NCBI GenBank assembly: GCA_003228415.1
Contig: QIDL01000419.1
Location: 1 to 6,681 of the forward strand
DNA length: 6,681 bases
Reading direction: 5' to 3'
From: Gammaproteobacteria bacterium
GTDB lineage: Bacteria > Pseudomonadota > Gammaproteobacteria > Pseudomonadales > Azotimanducaceae
In this document: one piece after another, positions 1 through 5,350 of the stretch
Layout of the letters: each line of letters opens with the position of its first letter
How positions within the stretch are numbered: position 1 is the stretch's first letter
The notes under the pieces: generated by a model
Databases searched by the model: none
Seen by the model: only the letters and a program-made list of their open reading frames with translations
Told to the model about the DNA's origin: nothing
Program-made: the position numbers and the translations under genes

Positions 1-175
1 GCATCTGGCGCGTATACCCATCCACGGAATTGATTGCACCGCGCTCCTGGCGAAAAACGATCGGTCGAATACCCACCTTGGAGACCGCCTCAATCAGCGG
101 GTTTGCCGGGAAGCAACCCATCCAGGAAACACCTTCGGTTTTCAGACACCGGGCAATCAGATCAAATCCGTTCAT
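1..175 (-). CDS. Thiamine-diphosphate-requiring enzyme, N-terminal fragment (acetolactate synthase/benzoylformate decarboxylase type), truncated by window edge
   Basis: Reading the minus strand from the ATG at 175-173 gives 58 uninterrupted residues that continue off the left edge. They start MNGFDLIARCLKTEGVSWMG and go on through CFPANPLIEAV to FRQERGAINSVDGYTR. This is the start of the pyrimidine-binding (PYR) domain of ThDP enzymes. The FRQERGA segment is equivalent to the RHExGA motif, so Glu44 should be the glutamate that activates the cofactor by contacting N1' of the aminopyrimidine. DGYTR after it is the usual D/A-GYAR element. Family members carry out C-C bond cleavage or formation on 2-oxo acids, but the substrate cannot be told from this fragment. 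A purine-rich GGAAGAAGGA lies directly upstream of the ATG, so the start is well supported. The gene is divergent from the DUF4097 gene. I am confident of the superfamily but not of the reaction. Confidence 0.85.
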   Translation of the reverse strand, partial: MNGFDLIARCLKTEGVSWMGCFPANPLIEAVSKVGIRPIVFRQERGAINSVDGYTRQM

Positions 176-210
176 GTCCTTCTTCCGACCCGCTCTTCAA
201 TTTCGGTCCG

Positions 211-219
211 AGTATATCA
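211..219 (-). promoter_or_regulatory. Candidate extended -10 promoter element for the ThDP enzyme gene
   Basis: On the minus strand, 219-211 reads TGATATACT. This is the TGn extension followed by TATACT, which matches the sigma-70 -10 consensus at 5 of 6 positions. It would place transcription start near 203-205 and leave a leader of about 30 nt before the ATG at 175. No good -35 box sits 17 bp further upstream, which an extended -10 can tolerate. The call is by eye and not tested. Confidence 0.4.
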
Positions 220-288
220 ATCCATGCAACCGTTTAGCCGTTCCTCGCATCTAATGAGGTATCTATTGAACAATTCCGGAGCACGACC

Positions 289-1146
289 ATGCTGAGTCTC
301 ACCCACTACGGCGCTCGATCTGCCCTGGCGACGCTATTCGCCCTGTCCGGCACAGCCACGGCAAGTGCCATCGAGGAGACATTCGAGGTTTCCAGCGGCG
401 GCAAGCTGGTGGTAGAAGCGCAGTCGGCGAAGCTCGATGTTCAGGGCAGCGATACCGATCAGCTGCAAGTGATGATCTCTCGAGGTAGTGACGATGCCAG
501 CGAGATCGAGGACGACTACACCATCGAATTCTCCCGGCAGGGAGGCGAGGTGAAGCTGGTGGTCGAGCGTCGCAACAATTTCAGCGGCTGGTGGACACGC
601 TCGCGCTCGCTGCACATCGAGGTCAGTCTGCCGGACGAGTTCGACGTGGACCTGCAAACCTCTGGTGGCAGCATCGATCTCGATGGGACTTCGGGCAACG
701 CGGACCTGAAAACCTCCGGCGGTACGATCAGAATCGGACACGTTGGCGGAGAAATTCGTGCTCGGACATCGGGTGGCAACATCTCGATTGATCGGGCCGG
801 CAGTACCGTTTCAGCGCATACTTCGGGCGGTCGAATCGAAATCGACGAGTTGCACGGGGCGATTGACGCACAGACCTCGGGTGGCAGCATCCGGGTCGGG
901 ATTGCCGGTCAACCGACCGCGGACAGCACGCTGAAGACCTCTGGAGGATCGGTCACCGTATTCGTAGAACCGACAATTGCTGTCGCACTCGACGCCCGCA
1001 CCAGCGGCGGCCGCGCCAGTAGCGAGTTGCCGATCACGGTGCTGGGCAGCGCATCGAAAGACCGCCTGGAGGGCGACATCAACGGTGGAGGACCTCTGCT
1101 GAAACTGCGTTCCTCCGGAGGCTCGGTGAGTCTACGAACGCTATGA
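289..1146 (+). CDS. Secreted DUF4097-type beta-solenoid protein with TSGG repeats
   Basis: This is a 285-residue protein. The ATG is preceded by GGAG at 278-281 with a 7-nt spacer. Residues 1-27 form a Sec signal peptide: a hydrophobic stretch SALATLFAL and then ASA just before Ile28, an AxA cleavage site. There is no lipobox cysteine and no later membrane segment, so the mature protein of about 258 residues should be periplasmic or released. Residues 28-115 form an introductory beta-rich region with a GWW at 100-102. From residue 122 to the end the chain is a ladder of short beta strands separated by TSGG turns (see the repeat entry). This is the hallmark of the DUF4097 family (putative adhesin-like beta-strand repeat proteins), whose biochemical role is not established. 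It is convergent with ribA and divergent from the ThDP gene, so it is probably monocistronic. Family assignment is firm; function is unknown. Confidence 0.85.
   Translation: MLSLTHYGARSALATLFALSGTATASAIEETFEVSSGGKLVVEAQSAKLDVQGSDTDQLQVMISRGSDDASEIEDDYTIEFSRQGGEVKLVVERRNNFSGWWTRSRSLHIEVSLPDEFDVDLQTSGGSIDLDGTSGNADLKTSGGTIRIGHVGGEIRARTSGGNISIDRAGSTVSAHTSGGRIEIDELHGAIDAQTSGGSIRVGIAGQPTADSTLKTSGGSVTVFVEPTIAVALDARTSGGRASSELPITVLGSASKDRLEGDINGGGPLLKLRSSGGSVSLRTL
652..1128 (+). repeat. In-frame TSGG protein repeat ladder (18-residue period)
   Basis: The motif xTSGGxIxI recurs with Thr at residues 124, 142, 160, 178, 196, 217 and 238. Degenerate copies follow: INGG near 264 and SSGG at 275-278. The first five copies are exactly 18 residues (54 bp) apart, and the next two steps are 21 residues. 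A weaker half-turn (TSGN at 134, VGG at 152, LHG at 188) falls between the strong ones, suggesting two short strands per 18-residue unit. The repeat is conserved at protein level. The DNA copies differ in codon choice (acctctggtggc, acctccggcggt, acatcgggtggc), so they are old, diverged duplications and not a recent tandem expansion. Confidence 0.85.
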
Positions 1147-1164
1147 GAAGCCGATAAAGGCCAT

Positions 1165-1183
1165 TGGCGCCACGGTGGCGCCA
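1165..1183. terminator. Possible hairpin between convergent genes
   Basis: TGGCGCC at 1165-1171 pairs perfectly with GGCGCCA at 1177-1183 around a 5-nt loop, giving a strong GC-rich stem. It lies between the stop of the DUF4097 gene and the stop of ribA, which converge on it, so it could end transcription from both sides. Neither strand shows a clear U-run after the stem. If it terminates, it is not a textbook intrinsic terminator; it may only stabilise 3' ends. Confidence 0.4.
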
Positions 1184-1201
1184 GTTCAAGCAGGCGCCGG
1201 G

Positions 1202-1837
1202 CTAACAGTCATGCCCCATGCGCCGCCGTTTCGTCGCGAGATAGTCCCGGCAGGCTGCGTGGCCTTCGCAGATCAGCGGCGCTCGTGTGACTTCGATGCC
1301 TTGTTCGTGTAACGCCGTTTCTTTGTTCGGGTTGTTCGTGAGGAGAATACATCGACCGATGTCGAGATGACGCAGGTAGCTGACGGCGCAATCATACGTT
1401 CGGGGATCGACAGGCAGCCCCAGCGCCAGATTGGAGTCGACGGTATCCATACCCAACTCCTGCAGCGCATAGGCCTGAAGCTTGTTTTCGATGCCGATGC
1501 CTCTGCCCTCCTGGCGGAGATAGATCACGATCCCGCACCCGGCTTCGCCAATTGAGCGCATCGCTTCCCGCAACTGAGGGCCGCAATCGCATCGCTCGGA
1601 ACCGAACACCTCGGAAGTGATGCACTCCGAATGGATTCGCACAAGCGGTATTACCTCCCGGTGCGCTGCCGGATGCGCGCCGGGATGCAAGCGGCCATCC
1701 AGACCCATCGACAGAGCCAGGTGCGGTTCTGCCGTGCCACCATCAGGGGTACGAAAGCTTTCCATGCGAAACACGCCGTATCGCGTGGGCAGGTTGGTGG
1801 CAGCGGTAATTTCCAGATCGATGATGGCGGCTGACAC
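1202..1837 (-). CDS. ribA: GTP cyclohydrolase II (RibA)
   Basis: This is a 211-residue enzyme that converts GTP to 2,5-diamino-6-ribosylamino-4(3H)-pyrimidinone 5'-phosphate, formate and pyrophosphate, the first step of the pyrimidine branch of riboflavin synthesis. All signature elements are present. The zinc cysteines Cys72, Cys83 and Cys85 lie in HSECITSEVFGSERCDCG. YLRQEGRGIG is at 106-115. Tyr123, Asp144 and Arg146 fall where E. coli RibA has Tyr105, Asp126 and Arg128 (constant offset of 18). LTNNPNK is at 166-172 and the KRRRMGH tail is near the end. The start is GTG at 1837, 3 nt after the ribB stop. GGAAG inside the end of ribB (1846-1850) gives an 8-nt spacer, so translation is likely coupled. 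The N-terminal LPTRYG aligns with the E. coli LPTPWG, supporting this start. The longer loop at about 30-63 is the main size difference from E. coli (196 residues). Confidence 0.95.
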   Translation of the reverse strand: MSAAIIDLEITAATNLPTRYGVFRMESFRTPDGGTAEPHLALSMGLDGRLHPGAHPAAHREVIPLVRIHSECITSEVFGSERCDCGPQLREAMRSIGEAGCGIVIYLRQEGRGIGIENKLQAYALQELGMDTVDSNLALGLPVDPRTYDCAVSYLRHLDIGRCILLTNNPNKETALHEQGIEVTRAPLICEGHAACRDYLATKRRRMGHDC

Positions 1838-1840
1838 CGT

Positions 1841-2908
1841 TCAAGCTTCCTTGATGATTGTTTCGATGCTCAACCCAAAACTGCTGATACCGGGAAACGA
1901 CAGCTCTCTACTCGCCAGCAGATGAATTCTCCGCACACCGAGGGAACTCAGAATGTAGCTGCCAAGGCCCACTTCCCGCCAGACCGCGCCACGCTGCTCA
2001 TCTTCACGCGGCTGATCGCTACCCGGCGGCAGGTAGATGAAGACTCCCTGCGCCGCATCGGCAATCATATTCAATGAGCGATGTATGACATTGCCAGGTA
2101 CCACGGCACTGGAAAGAAAATCGCGATCACTTGCACCTTTGACCACCCGGACCAGAGTGGGCTGGGTTCCGTCAATGTTGCCTTTGACGAACGCGGTAAT
2201 CGTCCGGTCTTCGAACTCGGTGCAGTATACGTGGACGTTGAGTGCCGCACCGTTCAACACCAGCGGCGCGCTGGCGATTTCTCTGACCAGAACATCATTC
2301 TCCGTTCGGTAGCGAATCAGTGATTCGATGGAGATGATCGGAAGTTCGTGAGATTCCGCGAAGCTCAGGAGGTCTGGCAGCCGTTTCATGGTGCCGTCAT
2401 CGTTGACAAGCTCGCAGAGCGCGCCTGCGGGCGCCAATCCAGCAAGTCGGCACAGATCGACGGCCGCTTCCGTGTGGCCCGACCGCACCAGGACACCGCC
2501 AGGCTGATATCTCAACGGAAAAATGTGGCCCGGCCGCGCGAATTCGGTGGCAGCAGCCTCCTCGTCCGCGAGTGCGTTCAATGTACTCGAGCGGTCCAGC
2601 GCGGATATGCCGGTCGTCATTCCAGGCAGATAGTCCGCGGACACCGTGAACGCGCAGCGGTGCGGTTCCTGGTTTTTTTCTACCATCACCGGTAGCTCCA
2701 GGGCCTCCAACCGATCCGGCTCGCAAGGTGCGCAGACCACACCGCTGGTGTGTCGAATCATGAAAGCGATTTTGTCGGGCGTCGCTTTTTCGGCCGCGAT
2801 GATCAGATCGCCTTCGTTTTCCCGATCTTCGTCATCGACAACGATAACGAAACCGCCAGATCGAATCTGATCGATTGCCTGGCTGACGGCTGAGAGTACC
2901 GTAGACAT
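1841..2908 (-). CDS. ribB: 3,4-dihydroxy-2-butanone 4-phosphate synthase with degenerate GTP-cyclohydrolase-II domain (RibBX type)
   Basis: This is a 355-residue, two-domain protein. Residues 1-205 are a complete RibB, which makes 3,4-dihydroxy-2-butanone 4-phosphate from ribulose 5-phosphate. It has the acidic metal/substrate loop DDEDRENEGD at 25-34, RHTSG at 52-56, RPGHIFPLR at 125-133, SGHTEA at 143-148 and CELVNDDGTM at 165-174. Residues 206-355 follow the GTP-cyclohydrolase-II fold but have lost its chemistry. The zinc-cysteine segment is replaced by VRVVKGASDRDF, YLRQEGRGIG by IYLPPGSDQP, and TNNPNK by ASRELS. Only the GxxILxxLGVRRIxLL helix-strand is well kept. This matches the proteobacterial RibBX variant, in which the second domain lacks cyclohydrolase activity. 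The ATG has AAGGA on the minus strand (2915-2919) with a 6-nt spacer. It is the first gene of an operon with ribA and is divergent from the LysR gene. Confidence 0.93.
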   Translation of the reverse strand: MSTVLSAVSQAIDQIRSGGFVIVVDDEDRENEGDLIIAAEKATPDKIAFMIRHTSGVVCAPCEPDRLEALELPVMVEKNQEPHRCAFTVSADYLPGMTTGISALDRSSTLNALADEEAAATEFARPGHIFPLRYQPGGVLVRSGHTEAAVDLCRLAGLAPAGALCELVNDDGTMKRLPDLLSFAESHELPIISIESLIRYRTENDVLVREIASAPLVLNGAALNVHVYCTEFEDRTITAFVKGNIDGTQPTLVRVVKGASDRDFLSSAVVPGNVIHRSLNMIADAAQGVFIYLPPGSDQPREDEQRGAVWREVGLGSYILSSLGVRRIHLLASRELSFPGISSFGLSIETIIKEA

Positions 2909-2957
2909 TCCGATTCCTTTTCAAGCTCGCATTGACCCCATCTTAGCGATACGAGTA

Positions 2958-3006
2958 ATGTTCATAAATACACATTTATGGTTAGTTATTGTCTATTTAT
3001 GAACAT
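2958..3006. promoter_or_regulatory. Divergent rib/LysR control region: 13-bp perfect inverted repeat and phased ATTTATG half-sites
   Basis: ATGTTCATAAATA at 2958-2970 is the exact reverse complement of TATTTATGAACAT at 2994-3006. Within this span ATTTATG occurs on the minus strand at 2963-2969 and on the plus strand at 2974-2980 and 2995-3001. A 5-of-7 match (AGTTATT) lies at 2984-2990. The centres are 11, 10 and 11 bp apart, so all sites would face the same side of the helix. LysR regulators typically bind such arrays as tetramers between their own gene and a divergent target. The right arm lies 19 bp upstream of the LysR ATG. For ribB, weak boxes TTATGA and TAAGAT (17-bp spacer) on the minus strand would put the -35 in the left arm; TTGACC at 2932-2937 faces the LysR gene. 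Dyad seen directly; binding inferred. Confidence 0.7.
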
Positions 3007-3024
3007 CTGCCCACAAACGATGCC

Positions 3025-3933
3025 ATGAACGACGGTTTGATCTGGGACCAGATCCGCTACTTTGTCGCCGTGACCAGGGCGGGTTCCGTGGTGGGAGCCG
3101 CCAGGGATCTGGGTGTCAGTCATGCCACGGTACTTCGCAACGTTTCCCGACTCGAAAACCATCTGGGCATCCGGCTCTTTGATCGCCTGCGCTCCGGCTA
3201 TCGGATCACCTCCGAAGGCGAGGAGATCCATGCCGACGCGCATGCCATGGAAGAACACGCAGAGACGCTGGTACGCCGCGCAATGGGAAAAAATCCGGCG
3301 CCGGAAGGCCTGCTCAAGCTGATCGTTCCTGACAGCTCGCTGTTCGATCTCATGCCGTTGCTACGCGACTTCCGCAAAGAACATCCGCGTATCGATCTGA
3401 GCGTCGAAATCGATCCGGCTTCCGCCGATCAGGGCATCGCCCAACTGAAAGCCGATGTCGCCATCGTGGTAACGAACACGCCACCCGACGACCTCATCGG
3501 CCGCCAACTGACTCGAATCGGTTTTGCCTTCTATGCCTCGTCCGAATACCTCGGTGACAAGACCCGGGAGACGCTGAACATCGACGAATGCGATTGGATA
3601 ACATGGGATCTTCCAGCGGCTTCGGATTCCAATCTGGAACCCGGCTGGCAGTTGAACCTGCTGCGTCGCCTCACCCGTCGCCCCCGGATTGCACTTCGTA
3701 CCTCGAGTCACGGAGACACGTTGACCGCGGTTCGCTCCGGTGTGGGGGTTGGCCTGTTGCGAAACGGGCTTCAAAACGAACCGCTCCAGACCCAACTGAT
3801 AGAGCTGCCTTTCCCTGCAGCCGTCGAACCCGTCGGGATCTGGATGCTGACCCATCAGGTGTTGAGACGCTCCGGTAAGGTGCAGGCATTCATGGATTTC
3901 GTCATCAACCACTCCATGAAGCCGCTTATCTGA
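3025..3933 (+). CDS. LysR-family transcriptional regulator
   Basis: From the ATG at 3025 this is a 302-residue protein. Residues 5-64 are a winged helix-turn-helix: WDQIRYFVAVTRAGSVVGAA, then LGVSHATVLRNVSRLENHLG, then LFDRLRSGYRITSEGEE. A linker helix rich in Glu, Ala and Arg follows, to about 88. Residues 95-295 are the two-lobed effector-binding domain, with the typical late element TAVRSGVGVGLLRNGL at 234-249. The same frame is open back to a TTG at 2989. I prefer the ATG because it places the helix-turn-helix at the normal distance from the N-terminus and keeps the operator dyad outside the coding region. Neither start has a clear ribosome binding site. The gene is divergent from ribB-ribA and is followed 91 bp later by the aminotransferase on the same strand. 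Both neighbours are plausible targets. The effector is unknown. Confidence 0.88.
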   Translation: MNDGLIWDQIRYFVAVTRAGSVVGAARDLGVSHATVLRNVSRLENHLGIRLFDRLRSGYRITSEGEEIHADAHAMEEHAETLVRRAMGKNPAPEGLLKLIVPDSSLFDLMPLLRDFRKEHPRIDLSVEIDPASADQGIAQLKADVAIVVTNTPPDDLIGRQLTRIGFAFYASSEYLGDKTRETLNIDECDWITWDLPAASDSNLEPGWQLNLLRRLTRRPRIALRTSSHGDTLTAVRSGVGVGLLRNGLQNEPLQTQLIELPFPAAVEPVGIWMLTHQVLRRSGKVQAFMDFVINHSMKPLI

Positions 3934-3946
3934 AGGAATTGGGATA

Positions 3947-3997
3947 AAGACCGACCCCGGAAGCCGGGTGATTCCAGTAGAGTAACGGACCGGTCTT
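3947..3997 (+). other. Inverted repeats in the LysR-aminotransferase spacer
   Basis: AAGACCG at 3947-3953 pairs with CGGTCTT at 3991-3997. Inside them CCCGG at 3956-3960 pairs with CCGGG at 3964-3968 around a 3-nt loop. GACCGGTC at 3988-3995 is also self-complementary. Together these fill most of the 91-bp gap between the LysR stop and the aminotransferase start. No U-tract follows, so this is not a standard terminator. It could be a protein-binding site or a folded leader. I found no convincing separate promoter here. Confidence 0.35.
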
Positions 3998-4024
3998 CAA
4001 TGTCAGACGCGCGGAGATAATTCA

Positions 4025-5350
4025 ATGCAACAGGCGGGCAGTCGAGACATCAAAAGCGCAATCTCCCCCACGCTGGCTATCAACGAACTGGTCCACAGCA
4101 TGCGTGACAAGGGAAGAAAGATCTTCCACATGGGATTCGGTGAAGCACCCTTTCCCGTGCCGCCGAGAATGATGGACGCACTACGGGATAACGCCCGGGA
4201 ACGGAGCTACCTGCCGGTGGCAGGTTTGCCGCAATTGTGCAAAGCCGTGGCAGAGCATCAAGCCTTTCACGCCGATGTCGATATGGAGAGATTCGACGTG
4301 TTGATCGGTCCAGGCAGCAAGATCATCCTGTTTGCTCTACAGATGGCAATTCCCGGCGACACGTTATTGCCTGTGCCATCCTGGGTCAGCTACTCGCCAC
4401 AATCGAAATTGTTGGGTCAGCATGTCGTTCCAGTGCCGATGGGCCTGTCCGGTGGCGGACTCGTGCTGGAGGCGGCCGCAATCGATCAAGCAGTCGAACA
4501 AGCCCGTGCTGCAGGTCATAACCCAACGAAGTTGCTCATCAACTTTCCGAGCAATCCAACCGGCCTGACAATCGATGACGCCACTTTATTATCGATAGTT
4601 GAAGTCTGCCGCAGTAGAAATCTCATTTTGATTTCCGATGAAATTTACGGTCGCCTCTCTTTTGACCACCGCTACCGATCTGCGGCAAGACACTTTCCAG
4701 AAGGATGTGTCGTCACCACCGGGCTCTCCAAACATCTTTCCCTTGGAGGCTGGCGCCTTGGAATATCTTTGATCCCGAAAAGCCTGCCGGGACTATTCGA
4801 AGATCTTTGTCACATCGCCAGCGAAACCTGGTCCTGTGTGGCTGCACCTGTCCAGATTGCGGCGGTTGAAGCCTACCTGAACCATCCGGATATCGAAGCA
4901 TTCATAACAAGCACTACAGACATTCATGCCTACATCAACAGACGCATCGCCGAGCAGCTGAGTCGTCTCGGCGTCAATTGCGTTTCCCCCCAGGGTGGGT
5001 TTTATACGTGGCCAGACTTCAGCAATGTTCTCGATGGCGTTTACACGTCTTCGGAACAAATGGCGGCCTCGCTGCTTGAGCAACATGGCGTGGCGACGCT
5101 ACCAGGTGTTGTTTTTGGCGAGGACTCAGCCACGCTGAAGCTGCGCTTGTCCGGTTGCGACTATGACGGTGAAACGGCGCTTGATATCTGGGCGTCGAGT
5201 GGCGGGCCCGGTACCAGAGCCGATCTTCTCGAACGAATGGCGCCCAACATTACCGCTGCTCTCACCGAGTTGGGGTCTTTCATTTTCGATTGCAACCCGG
5301 CTACAGATGCTGAGTCAACCCACCGTCCAGAGGAAATATCTGACCGGTGA
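4025..5350 (+). CDS. PLP-dependent aminotransferase, class I/II (fold type I)
   Basis: This is a 441-residue protein. GGAG at 4013-4016 sits 8 nt before the ATG. Fold-type-I landmarks appear in order. GPGSK at 95-99 binds the PLP phosphate, and Trp120 is in the aromatic stacking region. SNPTG at 176-180 has Asn177 contacting the PLP O3'. SDEIYG at 204-209 has Asp205 pairing with the pyridine nitrogen and Tyr208. GLSKHLSLGGWRLG at 233-246 has Lys236 as the Schiff-base lysine and Arg244 as a phosphate ligand. LKLRLSG at 371-377 has Arg374, expected to grip the substrate alpha-carboxylate. It should therefore move amino groups between an amino acid and a 2-oxo acid in the cytoplasm; which ones is not readable. 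It is longer than the usual 380-400 residues, with an extra stretch at about 383-400 and a polar tail after 420. Its last 50 bp overlap the convergent SDR gene. Confidence 0.9.
   Translation: MQQAGSRDIKSAISPTLAINELVHSMRDKGRKIFHMGFGEAPFPVPPRMMDALRDNARERSYLPVAGLPQLCKAVAEHQAFHADVDMERFDVLIGPGSKIILFALQMAIPGDTLLPVPSWVSYSPQSKLLGQHVVPVPMGLSGGGLVLEAAAIDQAVEQARAAGHNPTKLLINFPSNPTGLTIDDATLLSIVEVCRSRNLILISDEIYGRLSFDHRYRSAARHFPEGCVVTTGLSKHLSLGGWRLGISLIPKSLPGLFEDLCHIASETWSCVAAPVQIAAVEAYLNHPDIEAFITSTTDIHAYINRRIAEQLSRLGVNCVSPQGGFYTWPDFSNVLDGVYTSSEQMAASLLEQHGVATLPGVVFGEDSATLKLRLSGCDYDGETALDIWASSGGPGTRADLLERMAPNITAALTELGSFIFDCNPATDAESTHRPEEISDR

Noticed and set aside
30..254. Two overlapping plus-strand open frames at the left edge
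   Set aside because: They lie opposite a clear ThDP-enzyme N-terminus on the minus strand and have arginine/proline-rich, non-protein-like composition.
516..890. Minus-strand open frame of 124 codons with a repeated LPPEVC motif
   Set aside because: It is the antisense shadow of the TSGG codons in the DUF4097 gene; the repetition simply mirrors that ladder. It has no signal, domain or ribosome binding site of its own.
652..1128. CRISPR array or DNA-level tandem repeat
   Set aside because: The periodicity is in the protein. DNA copies vary at synonymous positions, the intervals code for protein in frame, and no repeat is long or exact enough.
1165..1183. Standard intrinsic terminator
   Set aside because: The stem is strong, but neither strand has a U-run following it, so only a lower-confidence hairpin call was kept.
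2909..3024. Possible FMN riboswitch ahead of ribB
   Set aside because: The space is short, the AT-rich dyad dominates it, and the leader before ribB shows none of the several short conserved helices such an element needs.
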